This document shows positions 10,324 to 21,498 of a stretch of 64,000 nucleotides of DNA, piece by piece. The position numbers and the translations under genes are program-made. The notes beneath the pieces are model-generated. The model saw nothing but the letters and a program-made list of their open reading frames with translations. It had not been told where the DNA came from and searched no databases. Origin of the DNA: Gremmenia infestans (taxonomy: Eukaryota > Ascomycota > Leotiomycetes > Helotiales > Hamatocanthoscyphaceae); contig JAFEVB010000023.1 in assembly GCA_032629725.1 (NCBI GenBank), positions 918,802-982,801 of the forward strand, read 5' to 3'. Numbering within the stretch: the first letter of the stretch is position 1; each line of letters starts with the position of its first letter.

Positions 10324-11301
10324 ATGAAGTTCTCGGTGGGCATCGTCAGCCTCGCTCAGCTGGTACTTGTCACACAATATACGAGTACACTCGCAGCCCA
10401 ATATCATGGCTACCACTCTCCTTATTCATTCGACTGTAACTACCAACATTCACCACAATGGATGACCTCGATCCCATCCTCCACGAACCTCACACATCTC
10501 TCCATACCAGGAACGCATGACACCATGACCTCCGTCGTCGTGAGCCATATCTTCCAATGCCAAAATAACCACCTAGGAGCACAACTCCAAGCCGGCATTC
10601 GTTACTTTGACATCCGCGCTCGTCTAAATAACAACGAGCTTTTAATATACCACCAAGACTCCTACACCCAACACTCCTACCTCGAAGTCCTCACGACCTT
10701 CTTCAACTTCCTCGACGCAAATCCCGGAGAAACGATCCTCATGCGCCTCAAAGAAGAATCCACACCTATAAACTCAACCATCGATTTCCTCACAGCCTTC
10801 AATTACTACCGTCTCAATGACACCCAAACAGCCCCCGGCTGCTCCAAGCACTTCTGGGTCCCTCCCCAACCCGGACCTACATCCATTCCCACATTAGGGG
10901 ACGTACGCAACAAAGTTCTCATATTGCAAAACTTTGGCTCAGATCCAGCCGAATACGGCATAAAATGGGAATCACCCCTCCTCGCGCTCGAAGACGACTA
11001 TGCTATTCCTGACCTCTATTCCGGCCTCGACTCCAAATTCCAAGCCATCACCGATAGCTTAACAGCTGCCAAAGCCGGTATCGAGTCGAGTGATGGGAAA
11101 TTATATTTGAGTCACCTGAGCGCGAGTGTGGGTGTTCTGCCTATTGAGGCTGCGGCGGGGACGGACAACGGGAGCGTGGTGGGCTTGAATGATCGTACCG
11201 GGCGCTGGCTGAAAGGGGGGAATGGGGGACGGACGGGGGTGGTCATTATAGACTTTCCTGGGATGGGGTTAGTGAGGGAGGTGTTGGAGAGGAATTATTG
11301 A
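10324..11301 (+). CDS. Secreted PI-PLC X-domain phosphodiesterase (phosphatidylinositol-specific phospholipase C-like)
   Basis: Intronless, 325 residues. A signal peptide covers about residues 1-24. The X domain carries SIPGTHDTM (His65, Asp66) and RYFDIRARL (Asp96, Arg98), then IYHQD with His110, all in the order of bacterial-type PI-PLC catalytic residues, and later ETILMRLK and KVLILQNFG. There is no PH, EF-hand, Y or C2 domain, so this is the small single-domain secreted class, not eukaryotic Plc1. Enzymes of this class cleave phosphatidylinositol or GPI anchors to cyclic inositol phosphate and lipid. The second His is followed by Gln-Asp rather than the common Gly, so substrate preference is open. 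It is the only gene between the transposon and a GPI-like small protein. Confidence 0.9.
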   Translation: MKFSVGIVSLAQLVLVTQYTSTLAAQYHGYHSPYSFDCNYQHSPQWMTSIPSSTNLTHLSIPGTHDTMTSVVVSHIFQCQNNHLGAQLQAGIRYFDIRARLNNNELLIYHQDSYTQHSYLEVLTTFFNFLDANPGETILMRLKEESTPINSTIDFLTAFNYYRLNDTQTAPGCSKHFWVPPQPGPTSIPTLGDVRNKVLILQNFGSDPAEYGIKWESPLLALEDDYAIPDLYSGLDSKFQAITDSLTAAKAGIESSDGKLYLSHLSASVGVLPIEAAAGTDNGSVVGLNDRTGRWLKGGNGGRTGVVIIDFPGMGLVREVLERNY

Positions 11302-11512
11302 TACCAATTCATCAAAGGAAAGAAGAAAGAAGAATATACCGGGAAAACGAAACATGGGAGCCGCCCGCCCCCATGTCGCCGTGGGAAGATGGATAGGCAT
11401 CAAACATTACCAGTCTGAGCATGCTTTGACTGGAGAGCATTCATGAAAAGGTAGGTGGAATACACATTCCTCCACCAGACTCAGCACACTTCCATTCATC
11501 CACATCTTCACC

Positions 11513-11806
11513 TCATTCCCACCCCCCAACCATAACAACAACCATCCCCAAAACCCCAACCCACATGCCCACCTTGCACTCCCCTCCCGCACCCGCACCC
11601 GCCTCATACACACGATGATCCTTCGAATTCGTCTTTTCTCCCTTCATCGCCGTCTCAATACCCGTCGGCGTTACCGAGACTCCATCGAGGTTTCCCATAG
11701 TGTTATGCGCAGGTATCCCGGACTTAGCAGTGCTTGCTGTTGCTGCAGCCAGGACGCCGAGTAGGAGAAGCTGGTACGATATCGTTGTTGGGCTTTGGAA
11801 TTTCAT
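11513..11806 (-). CDS. Small GPI-anchored-like secreted protein (97 aa)
   Basis: I chose the ATG at 11806 because MKFQSPTTISYQLLLLGVLA begins a clear signal peptide; the frame is open 49 codons further upstream but that extension is not signal-like. The mature chain is about 50 residues, followed by AGAGAGGE, then a hydrophobic C-terminal segment (VGMWVGVLGMVVVMVGG). A small-residue region followed by a hydrophobic tail is what a GPI signal looks like. No family is recognised. It lies tail-to-tail with the PI-PLC gene, 211 bp apart. Confidence 0.6.
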   Translation of the reverse strand: MKFQSPTTISYQLLLLGVLAAATASTAKSGIPAHNTMGNLDGVSVTPTGIETAMKGEKTNSKDHRVYEAGAGAGGECKVGMWVGVLGMVVVMVGGWE

Positions 11807-12058
11807 TCCTGCTTGGACTTTTGGGATTGTTTGGGAGGTCGGATGTGTATTTGACGCAAAAGAAAATACGGGGTAAAGGTAATGCCAAATCCTAAAATCT
11901 TGTTCACGGGCCTGATGGTAGGGAATCAGTCTTAAGAATAAAGGGGGTAACATTCACTGGACGAAGAGATATATAGACTTCTAGACTGTGAACCGATTAC
12001 ATTTGTCTACGTTTACTTCATCTAACATGATTAATTACGTACCTGGGTGCACCCATTA

Positions 12059-13186
12059 TCATAACTTTTCCGAAGCCTCAAGTGCATCCGCACTTTTGGC
12101 AGGAACAAGAGGCAGAGGCTTTTCAACGGACCCTTCGGCATCATTTACTTGCTTCTCCGAAAATACTTCCTTCGGTCCAGTATCTTCAGAGCCGTACACG
12201 TTTTCCAGGCTCTCGTCTGAAAAGAGTAGCCCCTCCACCTCCTCGTCATTATCCTTCCACACAGCAGCAACGGCTTCTGCCCTCGCCCTGTGTTGCGCCT
12301 TGATCCACTTGCCGCCCTTATAAAGAACATACGGTATTGGCGACAGAACCATACTAGCAAGCACCACTATCAACAATGTGATACGGAAGAATCCAAGCCT
12401 GTCATACAACTTTCCCCATCTCTGGAGCACCATATGTCTAAACGATCCAATCTTCCCATACTCATCAAAGTTTTGTCGGAAGATATAACGATACCAAGGA
12501 TGATCGCCGAAATCTGAGCAACGCCATGACTTCAAAGTACATTCTTTCAGGTCGTCGGGATTGACAGAGTCGCCTTGCCGTCTATCCCACAGCTTGACTT
12601 CTTTGATCTCGAAAGAGTGGTTCGGGGGGTCGGTTGAGGCGCGGTTGACAGTGTTCCAGTCCCTCAATGTTATCTTGATGACTTTCTGTTCCATATCCTT
12701 CAACAAAGCATTATGTCCAGCAATTCCAGCGCCCAGCAAATTAATCATCAAGTTCGGGTAATAATTGTAGTAATGGATAGAGGGATCGTCTCTTGGATGG
12801 GCGATACGATCGTAGTCGAGGTCGAACACCGGTAAGTCCTCGAGGTTAGGTGTGCCATGCTCAAATTCGCCGTATGATTGGGATGTCTGAGGCGCGGAGA
12901 GTCGCGGGGGCGTATGCGGCTGCAGCAGAGGCATGAACGGTTGGTCTTGCAAGAGAAGCGTCTGGTTGTCTGCGGAGACGGTGAAGTTGAGGATGAGCGC
13001 GCTCGGGATGTCCTCTCCTATCTGCTCCTCCTTATTCCACAGAGGAAGGTCGGGAGTGCTCACGCGCACGAGGACGCTGCGGCCTTTCTCTAGCCATTTG
13101 ACGCCGTGGGTGGTGGGGTTGTTCTGCGCAGCTACCGAAAGAACGTGGAGGAAAGCAAGTAACAGCAATTGAGTGGTCATTGCCAT
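12059..13186 (-). CDS. Fungal type I membrane protein of unknown function (375 aa)
   Basis: Single exon. The signal peptide is MAMTTQLLLLAFLHVLSVAA. A lumenal or extracellular domain of about 245 residues has sequons (NFT, NQT, NHS) and the conserved-looking strings VLVRVSTPDLPLWNKEEQIG and LGAGIAGHNALLKDMEQKVI. A single membrane span lies at about 268-292 (FFRITLLIVVLASMVLSPIP). An acidic cytoplasmic tail of about 80 residues has EEVEGLLFSDESLENVYGSE. The layout resembles an ER or Golgi cargo receptor or surface protein, but I do not recognise the family. The gene is well separated from its neighbours. Confidence 0.8.
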   Translation of the reverse strand: MAMTTQLLLLAFLHVLSVAAQNNPTTHGVKWLEKGRSVLVRVSTPDLPLWNKEEQIGEDIPSALILNFTVSADNQTLLLQDQPFMPLLQPHTPPRLSAPQTSQSYGEFEHGTPNLEDLPVFDLDYDRIAHPRDDPSIHYYNYYPNLMINLLGAGIAGHNALLKDMEQKVIKITLRDWNTVNRASTDPPNHSFEIKEVKLWDRRQGDSVNPDDLKECTLKSWRCSDFGDHPWYRYIFRQNFDEYGKIGSFRHMVLQRWGKLYDRLGFFRITLLIVVLASMVLSPIPYVLYKGGKWIKAQHRARAEAVAAVWKDNDEEVEGLLFSDESLENVYGSEDTGPKEVFSEKQVNDAEGSVEKPLPLVPAKSADALEASEKL

Positions 13187-14709
13187 ATTGGAGTCCTATA
13201 GCAGGAAAGGAAAGGAAAGGAATGGAAAGAGGAAGAATCTCCAGACACAGGAGACAAGAGAAAGAGACAGACATGTCGCCGCCTACATCGTTTAGTAGAC
13301 CTACGAAAACCGCATCGCTAAGAAATGAGCGGCACAGCAAAACCCACTTGATCCTTTGGTCTCGGCCTAGTTTAAGAGTTCTATGACTTTGCCTTCAGCC
13401 GCATAGCTGGGAGTTGAGAGCTAGGAAAGGGGAAATGGGAACTGGGAATAAAAAGCGCCTGGCGAGTGTTTGAAGATGTTCGCGAGAACTTTGGGCGTGT
13501 TGTTGAAGCTATTCTAGGTATTAGAAGTCGTGGCCTCGACCAATCAAAGGCGGGCAGCGGGATGTTGGCGAGCCCCTCTCCGAGCCCCTGAAAAGAGCAA
13601 AAATTACCTACCTAAGCAGTATCCACATTCATATTCGTCCTTAATACTTCCGCGCCATGATATTTCGTGAGATCCAGCGAAGAATTTCCGTTTTCTACTT
13701 CACTTTTCTACTCATTTAGTTTTCCAAATGGCGTACATAAGTACATAATGAAATCGCGAAAGCGCCTCTTCTTTTGGTGGCTACAGAGAAAGCCATCCCA
13801 GCCACAACTGCAGCCACATCCCGACTGGCGGGGAAACAACAGCGCCATCTCATCAGCCCATCACATCTCAGAAGGCTCCCACGTGTTGATCAACGTCTTG
13901 CAAATCGGAAGTTGCAAATGCTCCGAGTGCTTGTTGGTCCAGGCATCTCACTTTTTGTATGGGTATTCTGAGCATGTGAACCCACGTTTCTTTTGTCTTT
14001 CTGTGTCAATGATGTATAGTAAGTATCAGAAGGTGACTTGACTCGACAAGAATTCGAGCTTGTAGTTGAAGCAACTCATTCTCACTTGGGGGCATATACA
14101 GGGCTGTATTGGTATCTCAAAACGCCTGATCCCCTCATCCCTTCTGTTTCCATCTTTCATGCAACCTTGAGGTCCAGTAGAATGCTCAATAACAGGCACA
14201 GGTCTTCCATTGCGTGGCATATCTTGACGCCACCTGCTACAAGGCGTACTGTACTGAGTCTACTGACACCTTTCCAAGCGCGGCTTAGTGGCGTATCCGT
14301 CTTTGTTAGTCCTGGACCCTGGTGTGGCTTCTGTTTTGTACCGTACATCAAGCTTTCACCGGCCCGCCCTCGCTCGACCTTGCAGTGTGATCATTCATCA
14401 CTTACAACTTCAGCACCGAGTCCTGTTATCCATCTCATCAACAGATGCTCGAGGAATATCGGCAGTGGTTTGCTACCTTCCGATGACAAGGCTAAAGATG
14501 GAATAATATCGCCCATGTTGTGTAGCACGCCGGTAATGTACAGTCAGCCTCTACGAAAGTTAATTGCACGAGCGCCCACGTTGAAATATCGCCTCTTTTC
14601 TTGTCTCGACTTCTATTCTGTTCCGCAAGTATTTTTCAAGGTTACTTCACTCTTCTATAGATATTAGAAAGACGTCTACGGCTCATGACAGCCTTCGTGG
14701 CTGACCATT
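13187..14709. other. Divergent intergenic region upstream of the phosphate transporter
   Basis: This 1.5-kb span lies between two divergent gene starts. Open frames at 13667-14041 and 14038-14667 lack signal peptides, domains and plausible splice sites. It probably contains both promoters. A GGAAA-type short run sits near 13203-13225. Confidence 0.45.
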
Positions 14710-17241
14710 ATGAATCCTCTACCCGAGCCGGCTTTGCCTATCACACAAATGAGGACATACGGAGGAAATGCCGCCTTCCATAACTTCCACAATGATTATT
14801 CCCATATCAACGATCCAAATCTTCGCCGAAGGTTAGCCCTGGCAGAAATAGACAAAGTATGTCCATCCAGAGACGCTGTGCTCCCTCGGGCTATCTAAGA
14901 AGTTCAATACTGACTTGAACAGATCCCATTCGGATGGTATCACGTCCGTGCTGTAACTGTCGCTGGTATTGGATTCTTTACGGACTCATACAATATATTC
15001 GCCATCAATCTTGTCACATCTTTATTGGGAATGGTGTTTTGGCAAGGGCCTCCAATACCAGGATCGAGTTCTGGCGGGAACTTTGGAATATTACCCCAAA
15101 ATATCAACACAGCACTCAAAGCGGCTACCTCTGGAGGGGCAGTGGTGGGGCAGTTAGGTTTTGGATGGTTGGCTGATGTAGTCGGGCGAAGAAAGATGTA
15201 TGGTGTTGAATTGGCCATCATTGTCCTCGCAACATTTGCACAAGTCCTTGCAGCACCCAGTTTGGCTGTAAATATGACTGGTCTCCTAATCTTCTGGAGG
15301 GTTATCATGGGCATTGGAATTGGAGGAGACTACCCACTGTCTGCAGTTATTACCTCCGAGTAGGTATATCCTTTTCCTTCGGACTGGACGTTGGGCATTG
15401 TGCCATATTCGGTCTAGGCTGGTGGTACTTTGTCACACGAACTTGACTCCTAACGTAGCATAGGTTTGCTCCAACACGTTGGAGAGGTGCGATGATGGCT
15501 GCCGTCTTCTCCATGCAAGGGACTGGTCAATTAGCAGCCGCCATTGTGGCTCTCATTACCACTGTCGCGTTCAAGGGCTCCTTTGCCAACACTACAAGCT
15601 CCTTCTCATCCTGTCATGAAGCCTGCCAGAAGGCTGGCGACCGAGCATGGCGCATTATCATGGGATTTGGTGCAGTACCGGCCTTCTTTGCGCTCTATTG
15701 GCGCTTGACTATTCCTGAAACTCCCCGTAAGCAATGCTTTATTTGTTCTTCCTCAATTGCTGTGTTGTCACCTCCAAAAGTTGTCTCGTCTGCTCGGCAC
15801 CTGCCTTTCCTGAGAAGATAATACTGACATATTGATAGGATATACCTTCGATGTAGCCCGCGATATCGAGAAAGCCCAGGCAGATATCAAAGCCTATATA
15901 AACAATGAATCAAACGGGAGCGTTGACTCCATCGTAGGTAAGAAGACCAAGCAGAGGCTCGGCAAGAATCTTGTAGCACCTAAAGCGTCTTGGAATGATG
16001 CCTTCGGGTACTTCTCACAATGGAAGAACTTCAAGGTTCTCTTTGGAACCACCGCATCTTGGTTCTTCCTTGACTTAGCTTACTAGTAAGTTTTTATCTT
16101 AGGATAGTTTTCTGTAATTTATCCTCGTACGTTTTCATACAACTCAATAGGCACATCTAATTCGCCAGCTCTCATTCCATCACAAATTGGATCTGCTAGT
16201 ATGTGTTCTAACACAATTACCAGCGGACTCGGCTTGAATAATAGTATCGTCCTAAATGCAATAGGCTACGGTACTGGTCATACAATCTACCATACTCTTC
16301 TCAATACTGCTCTTGGATCCCTGATTCTCGCCTGCGCTGGCTCTATACCTGGCTACTGGCTTTCGGTATTCACACTCGACACGCTAGGTCGTAAGTCCAT
16401 CCAAGTTATAGGATTCTTCATCCTTACGGGACTTTTCTGCGTAATCGGTTTCGCCTACGATGCCCTCAGCTCCGGCGCTTTCTTAGCATTTTATATCCTT
16501 TCACAGCTGTTCTTCAATTTTGGGCCAAACACAACGACCTTCCTCATTCCTGGCGAATGCTTTCCAACTCGTTATCGCTCAACAGGACACGGGCTCTCTG
16601 CTGCATTTGGCAAAATCGGTGCCATCATTGCACAGGTCATGGCACCGCCCCTTCTCAAGAAAGGCGCCCCGGAAGGTTGCAAAGGCGCAGCTTGCCAACC
16701 TTGGCTTCCCCACCTCATGCAAATATTCGCACTGTTCATGCTCTGCGGAACCCTTGTTTCCTTCCTAGTCCCCGAGACAAAGGGAAGAACCTTGGAGGAA
16801 TTAGCTGGCGAACGCACAGATGAACAACTGAATGGCAATGTAACAACGAGGAGCAAAAGGAACTGGTGGAATTACTCCAGTCCATTCAGAGGGGGCAGGC
16901 CTGCGGGGTTCAATAGTGGCCGGAGTCCAAATCTCCTTCCGAGAAGTCCAGGGATAAGAGGAAAGCGGCAACGAGTGGGTATCATGACAAGCCCGGATTT
17001 AATACCAAAGAAAGGGGATAAAGGGAAAGAAAAAACACCATTTGGGAGCGGCAGTGGAAATGCACGTCCTTTTAACAGCAATGCACGACAGATGGACGCT
17101 GGCCATGATACATACGTGCCCGATATAGCGGGCTGTGTTCTCCCAGGCTGGAGTGCTGGATGGGGTGTACAAAGGGGCCCTAGGGGAGATGAAAGAGCAG
17201 AAAGTATTATGTTACAAGATGTTGGGAGCCTCCTAAAGTGA
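14710..17241 (+). CDS. MFS inorganic phosphate:H+ symporter (PHO84/PHS family)
   Basis: Five exons were assembled: 14710-14856, 14923-15359, 15464-15726, 15839-16085 and 16224-17241. Phases sum to 703 residues. The MFS fold starts with GIGFFTDSYNIFAINL (conserved Asp near residue 70). It continues with GWLADVVGRRKMYG (the loop 2-3 motif), GIGIGGDYPLSAVITSEF (the PHS signature near 181), LTIPETPRYT, LDTLGRKSIQ and FLIPGECFPTRYRSTGHG. A cytoplasmic tail of roughly 150 residues follows and ends without a known domain, longer than in yeast Pho84. Members move phosphate across the plasma membrane with protons and are usually induced by phosphate starvation; no such site was identified here. Donor 2 (GTAGGT) is placed so that GA|G restores Glu-Phe. 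Confidence 0.92.
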
Positions 17242-17906
17242 GCGGGCTATATGGGGGACTTATAGGTTAACACTCTTGCAACTCTACTTCTCAACATACT
17301 TTGTACCACGATCTTAGGGCAGCAAAGCCACTGTAGTCATTTTGAAATCGTTTACGGAAAGGCCTGATCTCGGTGCTTTCGTGGGACAGAGGGAGAGAGA
17401 GAAAGTTAGAGATGCAACGATGAAAAGGGCTTATCGACGTACGCTCATGAAGAGCTTTAAGCGCTTGGAAATCTAGTATTGTTCGTATAGTTTTTTTTGG
17501 ACAGGTGCGAGAGGTTTACGCCGGAAGGATGAACTAGTACCAGTCCTCGAGAGCCTTATTTTGGTTCCTGCTTACTGTCAAGGAAAGCGACTTACTGAAT
17601 CCCTCTTTACTGCGAGGTTCAAGGAGTTGAGAGAGGAATACTGAAGTGCAGGCGTTGGTTAGACTGGAGTTAGGCGCTGGAAAGGTGGCAGTGTATTGAA
17701 TTCATGGAAAATATTTCCCTGCTCTGTTCTACTTTCATACATTCATTCATACCCCCTCAAGACTTCCCTTTGGACGAGCATTCTACCACACTGCATCAGG
17801 AACTATCAACACGAGGTCGCTTATCATTTCGTTCTCGCGCTTTCTCGCTCCTGACAGCACACCTTCCCATTTCGTATTTGACACCTGCCATCAACATCCT
17901 CTCACC
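17242..17906. other. Intergenic region
   Basis: This is the 3' flank of the transporter gene and the upstream region of the decayed 2EXR gene. I see no supported feature. Confidence 0.4.
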
Positions 17907-18720
17907 ATGGATTTTTCGACCCCGCACCAAACATCCTCTTCAGCTATGCTCTCGCGACCTGTAGATCAACACTCGACATCGTCGCTACCATCTGGCATCA
18001 AGTCCATAGACCCTTCATCTACCACTCGTATCGAAGATAATCTCGAAAGCCAGGAGGATCACCAAAATTGCCACTACCCTCAAATGCCAGCGGTGAAAAC
18101 CTTCACTTTATTATCCAAGCTTCCCGTCGAAATTCGGTGCCTTATTGGGAGCTGAATTTGGAAGGTCCGCGGTATCTCGAGATTGTTCCCGTGGGGCGAT
18201 CCTGGAGCATTGAGAATTAGATAGACCCTTGAGTGTGGCAAGAATTCACCAGTCAACCTCTTCATCTGTCGAGAGTCAAGGGAAGAAGCCCTGAAGGTTT
18301 ACCAAGCTGTTCGCACGTCACCTCTGCACGGGCATCCCACCAGATGTGTCCACAGAGAACTAGACACCCTGTGCTGTAGACATTCATGAGAGGGCGATAT
18401 CGCTGAAAGTGCTGAAGATGCTGCTACTCAATGGGTTGAGAATCAACCGGCTCGCTCTCTAATGTTACTGGGGATCCAACTGGGAATCGATAATTGGTGA
18501 ATGCATTCGAGGCGGGGAGCTTGGAGGAATTATCCTTATTTGCAACAGTGTCTATAAGCAACATCCACAACCAATTCCAAGATCGAGTGCAGGAACAATT
18601 GAAAGCCTCGTTTACATCGATAGTCGCCTGTGGTTGCAGAACGAAGGTCCATCACCAAACGTTCATTTGTCTCTCAACGAAGCTATGAAACACCTTCATG
18701 CGGCATTTAACGTTGTCCAG
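17907..18720 (+). pseudogene. Decayed 2EXR-domain protein gene
   Basis: From an ATG at 17907 an 80-residue leader runs into FTLLSKLPVEIR, the start of a 2EXR domain (normally followed by a WELNL...PR block). After IR the frame breaks: a different frame gives WELNLEGPRYLEIVPVGRSW, then stops, then VWQEFTSQPLHLSR. A further frame gives NLFICRESREEALKVYQAV, the Cys-Arg-Glu-Ser-Arg-Glu signature that closes the domain. The remaining roughly 400 bases contain several stops in all frames. The domain parts are in the right order but spread over at least two frames with in-frame stops, so the gene is dead. The right boundary is approximate. Confidence 0.75.
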
Positions 18721-19662
18721 GTCGATTTACGTACTTAGCAGCCTCCGACTGTAAGCCTGGGAATCTTTGCGTGCCTACATTGTAACCCATTCATGTTACA
18801 TGGAGAGAGGTTATACGTTGCTCAGACGTGGCCAGGCTGAGGGACTAAGGCCTAGGAGATGTACACGTGACCGTGGACCATGCTGCTATGTGGTGGTAAC
18901 AGATGGTTTTGAGGGTGGTACCAAAGGCAGCTTGTGTTTGTGATCTTTAATTTGCCTTCCCATAGAGATGTACCTTTCAGAATATCAGCTAAAGACCTTA
19001 TGTTCTCATCACTCAACTTACGACTTACGGCTATGTGCGTACGAAAGCATGTCCAGGTACCGTCAAGTTTCCGTCACATAGCTGCTTTTTTAAGTGAAAT
19101 GTAGAAGCAAATGCACAAGAATACTTGCATGAAAGGGGGGGTTCACATACTCGAGTGTCTTAAAACAAGCCCGTGGTCCTCAAGCTGTAGTCAGATACGA
19201 CCCTTCCGAGACTCTGAAAGCGCGGTCTGGAATTATTGTTGATGTAATTATTAGTCTGCGCCGAAACATGAACCGTTGTTTACTACCTGCTCGGGTAGGT
19301 AAATATTGGTGTACAGAGCTGCGTTAAGCGAAGATTTTGGTCCGCCCCTTTTCACGGAGTATTGGAATATCATAGGAAGTTCTACCCTGATATAACCATA
19401 AATTATTCTTGGTGTATTGGTTATATGCTACAGTAACGTAGGGGTTTGAAAGTATCTAGGTCAAGCAACTAACGACCTTTTCTAATACAACCGAAATGTC
19501 AGCATCAACCTTGTTATTATAATATTCCCCGCACTCCTCCTTCACGACCAACGCCATCCGCCATCAATTTAGTTGTCTCACCACCGATTTTGGGGATTTT
19601 GAGGCTTTGTCGTCTTCTTCGACTCAAAAGTGAATATATTTCTGCGATTATCAATTCGAATA
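18721..19662. other. Intergenic region upstream of the FAD monooxygenase
   Basis: I see no gene in this 0.94-kb span. It should contain the promoter of the monooxygenase gene at 19663. Confidence 0.4.
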
Positions 19663-21195
19663 ATGGCCTCCGAAAACAAACATCTGCGCATCGCAATCAC
19701 CGGCGGTGGATTGGCAGGTGCCACCCTCATCAATGCCCTCATGAAGTATCCACACATAGATGTTCACATCTATGAATCAGCTCCAGAATTTTCGGAGCGC
19801 GGGGCTGCTATGGGGTTGGCCAAAAACTCTCAAAATGCTCTTGATGAAATTGGTCCCTCGGTCAAGGATGCGTTTGTGGCGGCTGGGGCTGTTCCCATGA
19901 ACTCGACGCGAGGAGCAATTGTAAGTTAATAACAGAGACTAGTACCCAAGCCGATACGGGTTACGAATTGATCATTTGATAGGCATCAGGTCCCAATGCA
20001 GGCAAAATCATATTTGACCTCGTAGCAGACGTCCCGCCCCAAGGAGTCCACCGGGCAGCTTTTTTAAAGCAACTTCTAGCACCCGTTCCGAGGGAAGTAA
20101 TGCACAACAACAAAAAGCTAGTAAAGGTTGAGGATGCAGCTGATGGAAGTATTGTTCTGTTTTTCAAAGATGGCAGTAAAGAGTACGCAGATTTACTTGT
20201 CGGCGCCGATGGGGTTCATGGGTATGTGCGAGAGCATATACTTGGTGCAGATCATCCTGCTTTGCAGCCTACTTTTGCTGGATTTTGGGACTGTCGGGCT
20301 TTGGTACCCTTTTCGAAAGCTAAAGAGGTGCTGGGTGAAGAATATTCAGAGAGCATCGCCGATACGTATGGTCTGGAGGTAAGTGACTCGTTGATTACTT
20401 CCCCATATTGCATATTGCTGCATTCAGAGAGCTCTGAGACAAGCGGCCGGACGGTGCTATGGATACGGCCTGACGCATTGCAATTGTTGACTTGAGATAT
20501 TCCAAATGATCCATTCTTACTACCTCGTTTCACATAGATGGTGGTATGTTCATGCACGATGTGCTAGATAATGGCAAAATGGTACAATGCGTGGCTTCCA
20601 AAATTACGGACGAAGATTGGGACCCGAAAGAATGGAAAAGGGATCTTGATCGCGAGGCCCTCGAGAACGCCTTTGCATCGTGGACAAACTCTCCAATCGT
20701 CAAAAACATGATCGCGGTAGGTACATCTACAAAATCCTTAGTGGCCAGAAACTGAATGACCACCAGCTCCTGCTGCAAAACCCGGAGCTTCAAGCATTTG
20801 CTCAGTGGGACCATCATATAGATGCTCCCACCTTCTACAGAGGGCGTGTATGCGTGATAGGTGATGCGGCGCACGCAATGACCCCGTATCACGGTGCAGG
20901 TGCGGGTCAGGCCATCGAGGACGTGATGATCCTAGAGACACTACTCGGCGAAGTGAAGGAGCCTTCTCAACTAGATGCTGCTGTCAAGGCCTATGATGAA
21001 GTGCGCCGGCCGAGGGCACAGCGAGTTGTGCAATCAAGTAACAGCACGGGCCGGATAATGTGTGGCAAAGGTCCTGATGTCGGACTGGATCTTGATAAAC
21101 TTCGGGCAGCACTAGGCCCCCGCTGGGCATTTATTCACGAGTTTGATCAGAAAGAACACAAGAAGAGGGCCTTGGCTTCATTCAGAGGGGATTAG
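19663..21195 (+). CDS. FAD-dependent aromatic-ring-type monooxygenase (salicylate hydroxylase-like)
   Basis: The exon model is 19663-19920, 19983-20378, 20538-20716 and 20767-21195. A Rossmann FAD motif (ITGGGLAGATL, residues 12-22) opens the protein. ADLLVGADGVHGYVR is the internal DG motif. GDAAHAMTPYHGAGAGQAIED is the second FAD motif near the C-terminus. Enzymes of this class use NAD(P)H and O2 to hydroxylate aromatic or terpenoid substrates. Splices 1 and 3 fit perfectly. At the second intron the best donor (GAG|GTAAGT at 20378) and the only good acceptor (20537) leave the frame off by one: the next exon must read DGGMFMHDVLDNG but would need a phase-1 donor. A weak donor at 20370, a microexon or a real frameshift could explain this. 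A Zn2Cys6 regulator lies convergent 303 bp downstream. Confidence 0.8.
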
Positions 21196-21498
21196 ATGAG
21201 ACTGTCAAAGAAGTGTATATCTCTTCCAAGCATATATTACATCCAGCTTCTAATAAATAGAGTCAGAATCTGAATGCGACCTGAGGGGGACAACCTCCTT
21301 GGAATTACCTGAATTAGACACGGATATAGCCCTGTTGTTTTCCACAATACTAGATCCATCTCACTATTCCTGGGCTGCGGTTTTGGCGCAATTTGCAAAG
21401 AACATTCCCGTCAAGTCTACATTCAGTCTACATTTAAAGATCCTTAGTATATCCTCACCATTAGCGAGACAAGCAAAGCAATTCATACTTTGACCTCC
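21196..21498. other. Convergent 3' flanks of monooxygenase and transcription factor
   Basis: This 303-bp span sits between two gene ends. Nothing else was recognised. Confidence 0.4.

Noticed and set aside
14038..14667. 209-codon frame upstream of the phosphate transporter
   Set aside because: No signal, domain or splice pattern, and other frames are equally open; probably promoter DNA.
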